A stretch of 64,000 nucleotides of DNA, from assembly GCF_018101125.2 (NCBI RefSeq), contig NZ_JAELVF020000001.1:1451215-1515214 (forward strand). The letters run 5' to 3'. Under the pieces are notes generated by a model. It was not told the origin of the DNA, searched no databases, and was given only the letters and a program-made list of their open reading frames with translations. Source of the stretch: Streptomyces tardus (GTDB taxonomy: Bacteria > Actinomycetota > Actinomycetes > Streptomycetales > Streptomycetaceae). Shown piece by piece: positions 1 through 10,058 of the stretch. The position numbers were made by a program, and so were the translations under genes. Numbering within the stretch: position 1 is the first letter of the stretch; each line of letters starts with the position of its first letter.

Positions 1-1
1 C

Positions 2-1975
2 GGCAGCCGGGCCCGTCCGGCCGTGTACGACGGCGACACCCCCTACGAGGAGCGTGAGTGGGTACGGCTGCACGCCAACTACGTGCTCACCAATCCGGAC
101 ATGCTCCACCGCGGGATACTCCCGTCCCACCCCCGTTGGTCCTCCTTCCTCCACGGGCTGCGCTACGTCGTCGTGGACGAGTGCCACACCTATCGGGGCG
201 TCTTCGGCTCACACGTCGCCCAGGTGCTGCGACGGCTCCGCCGGGTCGCGGCGAAGTACGGGGCCGACCCGGTCTTCCTGCTCGCCTCGGCCACCTCCGC
301 CGACCCAGCGGCGGCAGCGACCCGGCTCACCGGCGTGCCCGTGCGCGAGGTCACCGAGGACACCTCCCCGAAGGGCCGTTTGACGTTCGCGCTGTGGGAG
401 CCGCCGCTGACGGGCGGGCAGGGCGAACGAGGCGCTCCCGTAAGGCGCACGGCAACCTCCGAGGCCGCGGAACTGCTGGCCGATCTCGCCGCCCGGGACG
501 TCAGAACGCTGGCGTTCGTCCGGTCCCGACGGGGCGCAGAACTGACGGCGGTCATCGCCCAGGAACGACTGGCTGAAAATGATCGCTCTCGGATTGCACG
601 AATCGCCGCATACCGGGGTGGCTACCTTCCCGAGGAACGTCGCGCCCTCGAACGCGCACTGCACTCCGGCGAACTGCTCGGCCTCGCCGCGACGACCGCG
701 CTGGAACTCGGCGTGGACATCTCCGGCCTCGACGCGGTCCTCATCGCCGGCTATCCCGGGACCCGGGCCTCCCTCTGGCAGCAGGCCGGACGGGCGGGGC
801 GCCAGGGCCAGGACGCCCTCGCCGTCCTCATCGCGCGGGACGACCCGCTGGACACCTATCTGGTGCACCACCCCGAGGCACTCTTCTCACAACCGGTCGA
901 GTCGACCGTGCTCGACCCGGACAACCCTTATGTGCTCGCTCCTCACCTCTGTGCGGCGGCAGCCGAAATCCCGCTCTCCGAAGCCGACTTCGGACTCTTC
1001 GGGCCTGCGGCGGCCGAGGTGGTGCCCTCGCTGGAGCGACGCAGACTGCTGCGGCGGCGGGGCTCGACCTGGTACTGGACGCGTCGGGAGAGAGCCGTCG
1101 ACCTCACCGACATCCGCGGGCAGGGCGGCGCGCCCGTCCAGGTCGTCGAGGAGGCGACGGGCCGACTGCTCGGCACCGTCGACGCCGCGGCGGCGCACAG
1201 CACGGTCCACGAGGGCGCCGTGCATCTGCACCAGGGCCGCAGCTACGTCGTACGACAACTCGACCTGGACGACCCGAACGGATCCGTCGCGCTGGTGGAG
1301 GAGTCCAGTCCGCCGTGGTCGACCATGGCCAGGGACACCACCGCCATCACGATCCTGGAGACCACCTCCCGAGTGCCCTGGGGCGAGGGCGAACTGTGCT
1401 TCGGTTCGGTGGAGGTCACCCACCAGGTCGTCTCTTATCTGCGGCGCAAGCTGGTGACGAACGAGGTCCTGGGCGAGACCAAACTCGACCTGCCGCCGCG
1501 CACACTGCGCACACGCGCCGTGTGGTGGACGGTCTCGGAGGGTCAGCTGGACTCCGCCGGCATCGGCCCCGAGATGCTCCCCGGAGCGCTGCACGCCGCC
1601 GAGCACGCCTCGATCGGCATGCTGCCGCTTTTCGCCACCTGCGACCGGTGGGACATCGGTGGCGTCTCCGTCCCGCTGCATCCCGACACGCTCCTCCCCA
1701 CGGTCTTCGTCTACGACGGGCAGCCGGGCGGTGCCGGCTTCGCGGAACGTGCCTTCGGCACCGCACAGCGGTGGCTCGGGGCGACTCGCGAAGCCATCGC
1801 GGTCTGCGAGTGCGAACGCGGGTGCCCGTCCTGTGTGCAGTCCTCGAAGTGCGGCAACGGCAACGAGCCCCTGCACAAACGCGGCGCGCTGCGTCTGCTC
1901 ACCGAACTGCTCCGGGCGGCCCCGCCCTCGACCGAATCTCCGGCGCGTACGGACCGCGAGATATCCGGGCCGTGA
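2..1975 (+). CDS. DEAD/DEAH-box helicase with DUF1998 C-terminus (5' truncated by window)
   Basis: ATP-dependent superfamily 2 helicase of the Lhr/YprA-like class. The frame is open from base 2, so the N-terminus with the first helicase motifs lies outside the window. Visible are the Walker B variant DECH (about base 175-190), the SAT-like motif LLASATS, and a C-terminal helicase domain with TTALELGVDISGLD and QQAGRAGRQG (motifs V and VI). The C-terminus carries the DUF1998 cysteine cluster CECERGC-PSC-SSKC, a probable metal site. The stop at 1975 lies inside the 3' end of the convergent TadE-like gene (77-bp overlap). The cellular role is not known; it is probably DNA or RNA repair related. 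In Streptomyces this helicase habitually sits beside the Tad locus, which agrees with the layout here. Confidence 0.9.
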   Translation, partial: GSRARPAVYDGDTPYEEREWVRLHANYVLTNPDMLHRGILPSHPRWSSFLHGLRYVVVDECHTYRGVFGSHVAQVLRRLRRVAAKYGADPVFLLASATSADPAAAATRLTGVPVREVTEDTSPKGRLTFALWEPPLTGGQGERGAPVRRTATSEAAELLADLAARDVRTLAFVRSRRGAELTAVIAQERLAENDRSRIARIAAYRGGYLPEERRALERALHSGELLGLAATTALELGVDISGLDAVLIAGYPGTRASLWQQAGRAGRQGQDALAVLIARDDPLDTYLVHHPEALFSQPVESTVLDPDNPYVLAPHLCAAAAEIPLSEADFGLFGPAAAEVVPSLERRRLLRRRGSTWYWTRRERAVDLTDIRGQGGAPVQVVEEATGRLLGTVDAAAAHSTVHEGAVHLHQGRSYVVRQLDLDDPNGSVALVEESSPPWSTMARDTTAITILETTSRVPWGEGELCFGSVEVTHQVVSYLRRKLVTNEVLGETKLDLPPRTLRTRAVWWTVSEGQLDSAGIGPEMLPGALHAAEHASIGMLPLFATCDRWDIGGVSVPLHPDTLLPTVFVYDGQPGGAGFAERAFGTAQRWLGATREAIAVCECERGCPSCVQSSKCGNGNEPLHKRGALRLLTELLRAAPPSTESPARTDREISGP

Positions 1976-2381
1976 GGTCCACAGCGCCACCGGGCCCGAG
2001 CACACACCGCACCACGGAGGCTCCCTGCGCCTCGGCCACTCGACGTGCCGCGCCGCAGGCGGGTCGCTGCCCCTGAGGTGCCCGGGCTGCCGCCGCGAGC
2101 GCTGCCAGATCCGCCGCGCCGGCTGTGCGATGGCGCACGGCGACAACCTCGCAGAGCGACATCAGCGCCAGGAACACGGTGCACAGGGCCAACGCCGACC
2201 ACGCGGCCCACACGGTGGCGGAGCCTCCGTCATCCCCGCATCTCGCCGAACGACGAAGTCGGTAACCCGCCGAACTGCAGAACCGGTGAGGCCCCTGCAT
2301 CTCTGCGCGCCACCGCCCGAGGGCGCCGTCGAATGGCCGCCCAGGGCCCCGGCCGACCGGCCGACTCTCCCCTCCGCTCAT
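1899..2381 (-). CDS. TadE/TadG-like pilus-assembly family protein (Rv3654c-like)
   Basis: Short protein with one N-terminal hydrophobic segment after GGSATVWAAW, then VAVRHRTAGAADLAALAAAA. This is the hallmark of TadE/G-like minor-pilin proteins found next to the helicase/secretion locus in actinobacteria. It is probably inserted in the membrane by the single helix, with the rest outside. The start is uncertain: ATG at 2381 gives 160 aa, and an internal ATG at 2300 gives about 133 aa, nearer the usual family size. The upstream gene is scrambled by an inverted repeat, so the natural junction between the two Tad genes may be lost. The C-terminus overlaps the convergent helicase by 77 bp. Function beyond family membership is unknown. 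Confidence 0.72.
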   Translation of the reverse strand: MSGGESRPVGRGPGRPFDGALGRWRAEMQGPHRFCSSAGYRLRRSARCGDDGGSATVWAAWSALALCTVFLALMSLCEVVAVRHRTAGAADLAALAAAARAPQGQRPACGAARRVAEAQGASVVRCVLGPGGAVDLTARISRGPYAPEIRSRAGPPGAVR

Positions 2382-2423
2382 CCGACGCTCCCGCCCTCTG
2401 CCCCCGGCGCGCCCACCCCACCA

Positions 2424-3119
2424 TCACGGGCGGCTTCCGCTGCTCCCTCTGGCTCGGCGCTCTCCCCGGGCCGCTCGGGCCCACCGCTCGGAGGCGTACG
2501 CATCGGCGCGCTCGGCATCGTCGGCGCACTCGGCGCTGTCGCCACCGGCGGTGACGGCAGCAACGGTGACGACACGCGGCTCCCGGGCTCGGACGGTCCC
2601 GGGCCGACCGCGTGCGGGTGAGAGCGCGAAGCGCCGGCCCTGGCCCGCTGTCTGTCGAGTTGAGCGCCGAAGCGGTTGCCCAGGCGGAGGACCGCCCGGG
2701 GGCGGGCGGTCCTCCGCCTGGGCAACCGCTTCGGCGCTCAACTCGACAGACAGCGGGCCAGGGCCGGCGCTTCGCGCTCTCACCCGCACGCGGACCAGGT
2801 CGCCGACACGACGTGCCTCGACCTCCGCACCGGCCGGAGCCACCTGTCGAGCCGCAGCCGTCACACCAGGCCACGGTTCCGCCCTGGCAGCGGCCCTGGC
2901 TCCGGCGCGGGCGGCGTCGACGCACTGGATGTGAGCCGCGCCGGCGAGCAGCCCCCACAGCAGCATCGCGGTGAGCAGGACCAGAGACGGGACGACCACC
3001 GCGGTCTCCGCCGTGGCCTGTCCCGAATCCCGCCACCGGCACAGACACCGCGCCCGACCCCGACGCACATCCGCCTTCACCCCGGCGACCACGCATTCAC
3101 ACCGCCGAACTGAACGCAC
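2424..3119 (-). CDS. TadE-like protein, C-terminal part disrupted by an inverted repeat
   Basis: The N-terminal half is a clear TadE-like minor pilin: GQATAETAVVVPSLVLLTAM followed by a hydrophobic stretch and VDAARAGARAAARAEP. Residues about 110-139 are encoded by the right arm of a perfect 91-bp palindrome. The reading frame then runs antisense through the left arm, so residues after about 140 (Arg/Pro rich, ending near GSSGSRP) are not a natural TadE tail. The family normally ends at about 120-140 residues, near the VAQAED sequence seen here. A GTG slightly downstream of the listed start is an alternative. I treat the N-terminal part as real and the C-terminal extension as the product of a rearrangement or an assembly error. 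Confidence 0.6.
   Translation of the reverse strand: MRSVRRCECVVAGVKADVRRGRARCLCRWRDSGQATAETAVVVPSLVLLTAMLLWGLLAGAAHIQCVDAARAGARAAARAEPWPGVTAAARQVAPAGAEVEARRVGDLVRVRVRARSAGPGPLSVELSAEAVAQAEDRPPPGGPPPGQPLRRSTRQTAGQGRRFALSPARGRPGTVRAREPRVVTVAAVTAGGDSAECADDAERADAYASERWARAARGERRARGSSGSRP
2608..2793. repeat. Perfect inverted repeat, 91-bp arms, 4-bp loop
   Basis: Arms 2608-2698 and 2703-2793 are exact reverse complements across a 4-base centre (2699-2702). The right arm is native TadE coding sequence on the minus strand and the left arm is its inverted copy. The arms are far too long for a terminator and lie inside a gene, so this is either a fold-back duplication in the cell or a library/assembly chimera. 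Confidence 0.93.
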
Positions 3120-3339
3120 GCTCGATCAGTCCCTGCAACGCCGCCGTGACGGACGAACTGGTCAGCACCTGGTACAGGACCGCCGCGAAAGCACAGGCGG
3201 CGAGCGTTGCCACCGCGTACTCCGCAGTGCTCATCCCTGCGTCGGTCGTACGGGGCCAACGCGCAGCACGCCGAAGCCGGCCGCAATACGGCAAGGCATC
3301 GGCGATACGCCGCCGTCGCACGGTGGGGCACATCAACAT
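3097..3339 (-). CDS. DUF4244 pilin-like small membrane protein
   Basis: About 80 residues. The core DAGMSTAEYAVATLAACAFA begins a single transmembrane helix and resembles a Flp-type prepilin: a Gly before the hydrophobic helix and a conserved Glu (STAEYAV) five residues in. It is probably the major subunit exported by the neighbouring TadA/B/C machinery. I chose the ATG at 3339 because an AGGAG ribosome site sits about 7 bases upstream (3340-3352 region), although the frame stays open to 3453. It lies downstream of tadC in the same leftward operon and just upstream of the TadE-like gene. No prepilin peptidase gene is visible in the window. Confidence 0.82.
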   Translation of the reverse strand: MLMCPTVRRRRIADALPYCGRLRRAARWPRTTDAGMSTAEYAVATLAACAFAAVLYQVLTSSSVTAALQGLIERAFSSAV

Positions 3340-3546
3340 GGCTTTATCTCCTCGGAGTTGAGACTGATCCGGGTGGAAAGAATCGAAGACAACCGTCCAG
3401 CGCCGTGCCGCCCGACGATCTGTCCGGCACCCGCCGAGCAACGCCCCGGTCACAGGATCGGGCGGCGCAGAGCGGGGAAAGCCACGGAACGCGATGCGGC
3501 CGGGACGCGGTACGGACTTACGGGAGCGTGCCGTTGGGCGAGCGAC

Positions 3547-4500
3547 CTAGGTGAGACGCTGCCCGAGGCCGATCACCACGGGCACGACCGTTGCCAGCAG
3601 AAACGCGGGCAGAAAGCACAGCCCGAGCGGCGCGGTGACGTGCACCGCCGCCTGTCTGGCACGGGCAGCGCTGGTACGAGCCCGGTCGGCTCTCGCCGCC
3701 GCCGCCTGACGCGATATCTCATCGACCACGGGCGCTCCGGACTGCTCCGCCTGCTCCAGGCAGCGGGCCAGCCGGCGACCGCCTTCGACGTCCGCGACGC
3801 ACCGCCAGGCGACGTCGGGCTCCGCGCCCAGCCGAAGCTCCTGACACACCCTCACCAGACGCTCTCCGAAGGGCCCGCCCAGGCTCGCGCCCACCGCCCA
3901 CGCCGCCTCCCGCGGCCGACTGCCGGCTGCGATGCACGCCGCCAACAACTCGGCCGCGAAAGGGAGTTGACGGCCCGCTTCCCTCAGCTGCGCTTTCTCT
4001 CCGCGCCCGCGGCCGGTCCGCGTGCCCGGCACTCGCCACACCGCCGCTGCCGAGCAGGCGCCAAGCAGCAGGCCGAACTGCGCCCCGAGCAGACCTTCGA
4101 GGAGAACCGCCACCGACAGGCCGGCCGCCGCGGGAACGAGACCGCGAGGCGCCGTGAGCCGTGCCAACCTCTTCCGGGAGCTCGCCCGAGCTCCCTCGGA
4201 CCGGGCCGCCACCACGGGCGCCACCGGGCCTAGCAGCAGCACTGCGCGGGCACGCCGCCCTCGGGAGCGGCGCCACCGTCGCAGACCCAGCAACGCCACG
4301 CCGGCCGCCACGGCCACCGACAACCAGAGCACCGACGGCCAGGCGGGCAGCAAGCCTGCGGTCGCCTGCAACTGCCCTTTCCGGCAGCCCGGCAGCCCGA
4401 TGACGGGGGCCGCCCAGCTCTCTGCTGCGACGCCCGCACTGACACAACCCGCCGGAGTCGTACCGAACCCCACAACTCCCGTACCGACCCGGATGCTCAT
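3547..4500 (-). CDS. tadC: TadC-like type II/IV secretion system F-family membrane protein
   Basis: 317-residue integral membrane protein of the GspF/TadC family, forming the inner-membrane platform with TadB. Hydrophobic helices occur near residues 57-72 and 120-150 and at the C-terminus ([20 protein letters not shown]). The cytoplasmic segment has the typical motifs [15 protein letters not shown] and [10 protein letters not shown]. Its ATG overlaps the tadB stop (ATGA, 4497-4500), so the two are translationally coupled. It is expected to assemble with TadA and TadB to export the DUF4244 pilin-like protein. The frame appears complete. Confidence 0.85.
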   Translation of the reverse strand: MSIRVGTGVVGFGTTPAGCVSAGVAAESWAAPVIGLPGCRKGQLQATAGLLPAWPSVLWLSVAVAAGVALLGLRRWRRSRGRRARAVLLLGPVAPVVAARSEGARASSRKRLARLTAPRGLVPAAAGLSVAVLLEGLLGAQFGLLLGACSAAAVWRVPGTRTGRGRGEKAQLREAGRQLPFAAELLAACIAAGSRPREAAWAVGASLGGPFGERLVRVCQELRLGAEPDVAWRCVADVEGGRRLARCLEQAEQSGAPVVDEISRQAAAARADRARTSAARARQAAVHVTAPLGLCFLPAFLLATVVPVVIGLGQRLT

Positions 4501-5579
4501 CGCGTCTCCTCCCCGTCTCCCTTGCCCGCCGCCCGACGTACGATCGCCCGCGCCCAGAGGGCTCCCAGCAGCTCCAGGCCCAGCGTGGCCGCGAGCAGGG
4601 CCCAGCCGACCGGCGTGTGCAGCAGCACTCCCAACGGGTCGGCGCCCATCGCCGTACCCAGCAACACCCCGAGCAGCGGCAGTCCCGCCAGGATCGACAC
4701 CGTCGCGCGGGGACCCGCCAGCTGGGCTCGGAGGTCCTCGCGCTGGTCACGCTCCAGGCGCAGAGCGTGTGCCACGCGGTCCAGGCCGACGGCCAGACCC
4801 GAGCCGCCCTCCGCCGCCACCTGCCAGCACGCGGCGACTCCGCCCAAACCCGCGCCGCCCGGCTGTCTGGCGGCACTCCGCAGCGCACCGGGCAGATCCC
4901 CTCCGAATCGGGCGGCGGCCAACACCGCCGTGCCCGGCGGTCCGAGGTCTGTGACGCCCACGGCCAACAGTGCCTGCTGCGGCTGACTGCCCGCCCTCAG
5001 CTCGGCCGCGACCTCGACGCACAGCTCCACCACCGCCGCTTCACGACGGTCCGCCAGAACCCGCCGGGCCCTACTCCCCAGCCCGCGACGCACCGCCACG
5101 GCCGCCGCGAGGCAACCGAGCAGCGGCAGTGGCGAACGCTGCCAGTACGCCAGCGCTCCACCCGCTGCCACGCAGAGGCACAGAACCAGTCTGCCGAGCA
5201 CGAGCGCTTCGGGCGCCGACCGTGGGGAGAGCAACGCGTCGGGCGGCGTCAGCCGGATTCCTCGCTGCCGGCCGATCGGCGCAACGGCAGCGCTGTGACC
5301 GGGCGAACCCCGCCACCGAGGCGGCCACCTCCGCAACACCCACCGCGACACCGGGTCCCGCCGAGCACTCTGCCGCAGCCCGCCGCCGAGGCCCGGCCTC
5401 CACGGCGAAGCGCACAGCTCCGCGCCACCGAACAGGGCGCGTGCCCGCCGCACCTCCGGCCGCGCGGCACCACCCCACCACGCAGCGGCCAGCACACCGC
5501 ACAGCAGCAGCGCGACAGGCATCTCGCCGCCGCCCAACTGCCTGCTCGCCCAAGCCATTTCGACCAGTGCCGCGCTCAT
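4497..5579 (-). CDS. tadB: TadB-like type II/IV secretion system F-family membrane protein
   Basis: GspF/TadB-type platform protein of about 360 residues. Membrane segments include [16 protein letters not shown] at the N-terminus and the C-terminal pairs [17 protein letters not shown] and [19 protein letters not shown]. The cytoplasmic loop has [20 protein letters not shown], typical of the F domain. I chose the ATG at 5579 because it overlaps the tadA stop in an ATGA junction; the frame is open further upstream to 5657. It is coupled at its 3' end to tadC in the same way. The whole operon reads leftward from the Ssd-like gene. Confidence 0.85.
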   Translation of the reverse strand: MSAALVEMAWASRQLGGGEMPVALLLCGVLAAAWWGGAARPEVRRARALFGGAELCASPWRPGLGGGLRQSARRDPVSRWVLRRWPPRWRGSPGHSAAVAPIGRQRGIRLTPPDALLSPRSAPEALVLGRLVLCLCVAAGGALAYWQRSPLPLLGCLAAAVAVRRGLGSRARRVLADRREAAVVELCVEVAAELRAGSQPQQALLAVGVTDLGPPGTAVLAAARFGGDLPGALRSAARQPGGAGLGGVAACWQVAAEGGSGLAVGLDRVAHALRLERDQREDLRAQLAGPRATVSILAGLPLLGVLLGTAMGADPLGVLLHTPVGWALLAATLGLELLGALWARAIVRRAAGKGDGEETR

Positions 5580-6907
5580 GCCGCCCCTCCCCCGCGTGCG
5601 CAGAGGTCCTTCAACACCGGCCAGCCCTCTGCCTCGACGAAGCCCGCAGGGCCCCAACGCGCGGCGGGCAACGTACGTACGAGCCCGTCGGCGTCCCGGC
5701 GCAGTACGTGCACCTCCGCGAGGCGGCGGCGCCCCGCGCTGTCCCGGTGCAGATGGAGGACGAGATCGAGGGCGGCAGCGATCTGGCTGTGCAGCGCCGC
5801 CCGCCCCACCCCGGCCGCCATTCCCAGAGCCTCCAGGCGGGCGGGGACATCGGCCGCCGCGTTCGCGTGGAGGGTGCCTGCCCCTCCGGAGTGGCCTGTG
5901 TTCAGGGCGGCGAGCAGATCGATCACCTCCGCGCCCCGGACCTCTCCGACAACCAACCGGTCAGGACGCATCCGCAGTGCCTGTCGGACCAGATCGCGCA
6001 GATCGACCCGGCCCGCCCCCTCCTGGTTCGCCGGCCGGGCCTCCAGCCGTACGACGTGGGGGTGCGTGGGCCGGAGCTCCGCGGAGTCCTCGGCCAGCAC
6101 CAGCCGCTCCGCCGGGCCGGCCAGGCCGAGCAGGCAGCTCAGCAGGGTCGTCTTGCCGCTGCCCGTGCCGCCGGAGACCAGGAAGGAGAGCCTGGCGTCC
6201 ACGACCGATCGCAGCAATCGGTCACCGCCCGTCGGCAGGGTGCCCGCGGCCACCAACTCGGCCGGGCCGAAAGCCCGGTGGCGCACGACCCGCAGCGACA
6301 GACACGGGCCGTCCACCGCCACCGGCGGCAACACCGCGTGCAACCTCGTGCCGTCCGGGAGTCGCGCATCGACCCACGGCCTGGCGTCGTCCAGCCGCCG
6401 GCCGGCCGCGCTCGCCAGTCGCTGCGCGAGCCGACGCACGGACTTGGCGTCGGTGAACGTGACGTCCGTGCGCTCGAGTCCTCCCCCGCGGTCCACCCAC
6501 ACCCGGTGCGGGCCGGCCACCAGCACGTCCGTCACCTCGGGGTCGGCGAGCAGCGGCTCCAACGGACCGGCACCGACCAGCTCGGATCGCAGGGCGTTCA
6601 CGACGGCGAGTACGCCGCTGTCGCCGAGCAACCGGCCCTGGGCACGCAGTGCGGCGGCCACCTGTGAGGGGGTCGGGTCCGCCGCCGACTCGGCGAGCCT
6701 GCGGCGGACGGCGTCGACCAACTCCTCGGACGGAGCAGCCGGTTCGCTCGCTCCTTCGCGCGCTCGAGCGATGTCGAGGGGCTGTCGGAGCCCGGCCCTG
6801 CCCGGCGTCGTGACGGGCCGCACACCACGAAGACCCGCGTGCAGACTCGACGCATACGACGCCGACGCGTACGGGCCCGAGGCGTACGGCGGTTGTCCCC
6901 CGCTCAC
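5576..6907 (-). CDS. tadA: TadA-family secretion ATPase
   Basis: 443-residue hexameric ATPase of the GspE/TadA/VirB11 family that powers pilin assembly at the cytoplasmic face. The N-terminal region (about residues 60-180) carries the family NTD with [14 protein letters not shown]. The catalytic part has Walker [12 protein letters not shown], the Asp box [11 protein letters not shown], Walker [13 protein letters not shown] and the His box [15 protein letters not shown]. The first 45 residues are Ala/Ser/Tyr rich and probably disordered. The ATG overlaps the stop of the upstream Ssd-like gene (ATGA, 6904-6907). All motifs needed for activity are intact. Confidence 0.92.
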   Translation of the reverse strand: MSGGQPPYASGPYASASYASSLHAGLRGVRPVTTPGRAGLRQPLDIARAREGASEPAAPSEELVDAVRRRLAESAADPTPSQVAAALRAQGRLLGDSGVLAVVNALRSELVGAGPLEPLLADPEVTDVLVAGPHRVWVDRGGGLERTDVTFTDAKSVRRLAQRLASAAGRRLDDARPWVDARLPDGTRLHAVLPPVAVDGPCLSLRVVRHRAFGPAELVAAGTLPTGGDRLLRSVVDARLSFLVSGGTGSGKTTLLSCLLGLAGPAERLVLAEDSAELRPTHPHVVRLEARPANQEGAGRVDLRDLVRQALRMRPDRLVVGEVRGAEVIDLLAALNTGHSGGAGTLHANAAADVPARLEALGMAAGVGRAALHSQIAAALDLVLHLHRDSAGRRRLAEVHVLRRDADGLVRTLPAARWGPAGFVEAEGWPVLKDLCARGGGAA

Positions 6908-8001
6908 GAGGTCGCGCTCCCCTGCAGCCCGTCCCCGGGCAGGGCCCGCGACCAGAAGGTGCTGCAGAACCGCCCCAGCGGGCCACCCGCCGACGCGCCG
7001 GGCGGCCTGCCGCGGCCAGCGGCCTCGGACAGATCGCGCTCGGTCGGGACTTCACCGGCGAGTGGCAGGTCCAGCAGCGCCGCCACCTCCTCGGCGCCCA
7101 GACCGGCGGCGTACGGGCCTCGCACCACCACCCTCAGGTCCTTCAGCAGCAGCGCCCAACGAGCCGCCACCCGGCGGGCCGCCGCGATCGCCCGCAGCTC
7201 TGCGGGCACGACCATCAGGCCGAGATCCAGCTGCGTCAGCGCCTCCGCGACCGCCTCGTCGAGCTGGCGGGGCAGGTCGATCACCACCGCCCCGCCCCGC
7301 CGGCGTGCAGCGCCGAGCACCGCTCGCATCGCCTCGGGCGGGACCAGCACGCAGTCGCTGCGGTCCCAACTGAGCACCCTCAACTCGGCGACCGCAGGCA
7401 GGGATTCCTCCAGCGCCTTGGCCGCCACCCTCCCGCGCGACTCCAGCAGCGCGGGCCAGCGCAAGCCGTCGGCGGACTCACCGCCGAGCAGGATGTCCAG
7501 ACCGCCGCCGAGCGGGTCTCCGTCGATGAGCATCGTCCGCTCGCCGTCGCGTGCGGCGCTCATCGCCAGCGCGCAGGCGAGTGTCGAGGCACCCGCCCCG
7601 CCGCGACCGCCGACGACCCCGACGGTGAGAGCGGGACGCCCGACGCCTTCCACCGCGTCCGCGATACGGCCGGTGAGCCATCGCTCGGCGTCCGGCAGGA
7701 AGACCACCTGCTCCGCCCCCAGACGCACACCCCGCTCCCAGATCGAGTGGTCGTCGAGGTCCTTGCCGACGAGCAGCACACCCTCCCTGCGGGCCACCGA
7801 GTGCAGTTCGGCGCCGAGCGGACGCGCCCGGTCGTCTCCCAGCAGTACGAGCGGCGCGGAGCGCCAGGACCGTGCTCCGGACGGATCCGCGACCCGGGGC
7901 CCGTGCACCACTTCCGCTTCCGCTCCTGCGGCTGCGCACAGTCGCAGCAGGTCGTCGAGGAGATCGGCGTCCTCGGTCACGATCAGGATCGTCTCGGCCA
8001 T
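6904..8001 (-). CDS. ssd: Ssd/CpaE-like septum site-determining MinD-family ATPase
   Basis: MinD/ParA-superfamily protein of the actinobacterial Ssd (CpaE-like) group, which heads Tad operons and is thought to localise the secretion machine or act on septation. The N-terminus is a receiver-like pseudo-domain ([20 protein letters not shown]). The ATPase part has the deviant Walker [16 protein letters not shown] and the switch [18 protein letters not shown]. The frame is open to 8154, but the ATG at 8001 fits the normal family start and follows a GGGGAAGG-like ribosome site; the extra 51 residues upstream are Gly/Thr rich and unlike the family. This would be the first gene of the leftward Tad operon. 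Confidence 0.82.
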   Translation of the reverse strand: MAETILIVTEDADLLDDLLRLCAAAGAEAEVVHGPRVADPSGARSWRSAPLVLLGDDRARPLGAELHSVARREGVLLVGKDLDDHSIWERGVRLGAEQVVFLPDAERWLTGRIADAVEGVGRPALTVGVVGGRGGAGASTLACALAMSAARDGERTMLIDGDPLGGGLDILLGGESADGLRWPALLESRGRVAAKALEESLPAVAELRVLSWDRSDCVLVPPEAMRAVLGAARRRGGAVVIDLPRQLDEAVAEALTQLDLGLMVVPAELRAIAAARRVAARWALLLKDLRVVVRGPYAAGLGAEEVAALLDLPLAGEVPTERDLSEAAGRGRPPGASAGGPLGRFCSTFWSRALPGDGLQGSATS

Positions 8002-8503
8002 CTGGCCTTCCCCTTCGGGCTCGGTGAGCGCGCCCCCACGGCCATTCGCAAAGCCCGGGGCGCCTTGCGCCTTCACCGTGCAGAAGTCCGGGGAAACTTG
8101 GGGATCTTGGTCAGATTCTGTGGATAACCCACGGGTTGTGAATAACTCGCTCACGCTTCCGAGTCATACATCGCCGTCGGCTCGCAGCAGCCGGCCACTA
8201 CCCAGAGTGATTCCCATCCGAGGCTCCCCGTAGGGCGCCGACGCCCGTGCACCGGCAGCCCGACAGCCACTCAGCGGCGGAGTCGGGCGGTCAAAGGTGT
8301 CCGGACATGCGACGACCCCCGCCGGGGGGGGGAGAGCGGGGGTCGTCTTCCACGGTCGACTCGGGGGGGAGGAGCCGAACCGGGTTAACACGGTCGCGAA
8401 CGATCCGTGACTTCCATGGTGTACCCGAGAGCCTTCTCGAGCAAACCCACACGCAACAGCTTACGCCGAATGGTGGGCGCCAATCATCGGTATCCTCCAC
8501 AGC
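8002..8503. other. Intergenic region between divergent Tad operon and HAD gene
   Basis: About 500 bp without a convincing gene; it should carry the promoters of both flanking transcription units. It holds a GC-rich hairpin (arms 8311-8322 and 8336-8347) enclosing a run of G at about 8324-8332, and a second G run at about 8364. It also has a single match to a DnaA-box-like 9-mer at 8119-8127, which I do not regard as meaningful. Confidence 0.5.
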
Positions 8504-9319
8504 GTGGAAAACCACTCGATGCCCCGCACAGCTGCCTTCTTCGACCTGGACAAGACGGTCATTGCGAAGTCGAGCACGCTCACCTTCAGCAAGTCGTTCT
8601 ACCAGGGCGGCCTGATCAACCGTCGGGCCGTACTGCGCACCGCCTACGCCCAGTTCGTGTTCCTCGCCGGACGCGCGGACCACGACCAGATGGAACGAAT
8701 GCGCTCCTATCTGTCCGCACTGTGCAAGGGGTGGAATGTCGAGCACGTGAAGGAGCTCGTCGCCGAAACCCTGCACGAACTGATCGACCCGCTCATCTAC
8801 GACGAGGCCGCCTCGCTGATCGAGCAGCACCATCTCGCGGGACGCGACGTCGTCATCGTCTCCACCTCGGGCGCCGAGGTCGTCGAGCCCATCGGCGAAC
8901 TGATCGGCGCCGACCGGGTGGTGGCGACGCGCATGGTCGTCGAGGACGGCTGCTACACCGGCGAGGTCGAGTACTACGCCTACGGACCGACCAAGGCGGA
9001 GGCGGTCCGGGAGCTCGCCGAGAGCGAAGGGTACGACCTCGAGCGTTGCTACGCCTACAGCGATTCGGCCACCGACGTCCCGATGCTGGAGACGGTCGGG
9101 CACCCGCATGCGGTGAACCCCGATCGCGCACTGCGCAGGGAGGCCGTCGCCAGGGACTGGCCGGTGCTGACGTTCAGCCGGCCGGTCAGCCTCAAGCAGC
9201 GGCTGCCCTCATTGCCGCCCCGCCCGATCGTCACCGCGGCGGCAGCGGTCGGAGCCGCGGCGGCGACCGCCGGGCTGCTCTGGTACGCCGCGCGCAGACG
9301 TGCCGGGTCAGCCGCTTAG
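8504..9319 (+). CDS. HAD-IB family phosphatase with C-terminal membrane anchor
   Basis: 271-residue HAD-superfamily hydrolase, subfamily IB (phosphoserine phosphatase-like). Motif I is FFDLDKT (nucleophile the first Asp), motif II is VSTSG, and motif IV is YSDSATD. The C-terminus ends in a hydrophobic Ala-rich helix (TAAAAVGAAAATAGLLWYA) followed by Arg residues, consistent with a tail anchor. GTG at 8504 or ATG at 8519 could be used; the catalytic core is unaffected. In Streptomyces this gene regularly lies opposite the Ssd/Tad operon and has been linked by annotation to morphological differentiation. The substrate is unknown. Confidence 0.88.
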   Translation: MENHSMPRTAAFFDLDKTVIAKSSTLTFSKSFYQGGLINRRAVLRTAYAQFVFLAGRADHDQMERMRSYLSALCKGWNVEHVKELVAETLHELIDPLIYDEAASLIEQHHLAGRDVVIVSTSGAEVVEPIGELIGADRVVATRMVVEDGCYTGEVEYYAYGPTKAEAVRELAESEGYDLERCYAYSDSATDVPMLETVGHPHAVNPDRALRREAVARDWPVLTFSRPVSLKQRLPSLPPRPIVTAAAAVGAAAATAGLLWYAARRRAGSAA

Positions 9320-10058
9320 CGGCTTCCCTGCGCAGTGTCGCGGCCCGCGCACCAGTGCGTCACCCACGTCCCGCGCGGGGCCGCGCGGGGCTCAACGCAG
9401 GCCGGGTCCGCGCGGACGGCCGCTCGGACCGCGAGAAGGCCCGGACCTCCACCGCACACCCACGACACCCACGATTCCTCTGCCCGCCGCTCGCACCGGT
9501 ACGCCGGTTGATCGAGCCGGGCCCGGTTGTCGCCCACCGGCCCACCCGACTACCCCAAGTGGCTCAAGAACGGCGGAAAGTCAACGTTGCCCTCCGGGCT
9601 TCCCCTCGCTCCCATACCGGAGTACAAAGGACTTAACGGCCCGCGAGACCTCAACCGATATCCGAGAGGATGACGGAAATAGGAGTTCAAGGCCCACGGA
9701 CCGGCGCATGAATATCGGGAACCCACGCGACGCCGACCCGTCGAATACGGGCCCACCGTCCAGGTAACGGGCAAAGTCCCGACCTGATCGGATCTGATTC
9801 GAGCACGCACTGGTACCCCGGTGGACATGTCAGCGGCGGCACTGCGAGAGCAGTGCCGCCGTAATTTCGTGCCACCGGCAGACTCGACACCGGACGCGCC
9901 TCAATCAAAAGGCGGCAACCGGAACCCCGCACACCGGAACGCGCCCCGGCGTTCACCCCGGCGTTTCACCCGACAACGGGCACCGCCGAAAACGTCCAAC
10001 TGCGCACACCGGCACATGCCTCGGGAAAATTCGCGACTCTCACGCCGTCACAGATGTC
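9320..10058. other. Long intergenic region, no gene recognised
   Basis: Roughly 740 bp between the HAD gene and the leftward Fic-like gene. Frames here are short and have the composition of random GC-rich sequence. The only structure seen is a hairpin with arms 9835-9844 and 9851-9860 (loop of 6), followed on the plus strand by GTAATTTCG. It could act as a terminator for either flanking gene. Confidence 0.5.
9835..9860. terminator. Possible terminator hairpin
   Basis: Perfect 10-bp stem GGCGGCACTG / CAGTGCCGCC around a 6-base loop, with a short T stretch on the plus-strand side. It is placed between the 3' ends of the rightward HAD gene and the leftward Fic-like gene, as expected for a shared terminator. 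Confidence 0.45.

Noticed and set aside
2608..2793. Reading the 91-bp palindrome as a terminator
   Set aside because: The stem is several times too long, lies within coding sequence and has no T-tract.
8119..8127. TGTGGATAA, a perfect DnaA-box-like 9-mer
   Set aside because: Single copy with no cluster of boxes, no AT-rich unwinding region and no dnaA/dnaN nearby, so not an origin.
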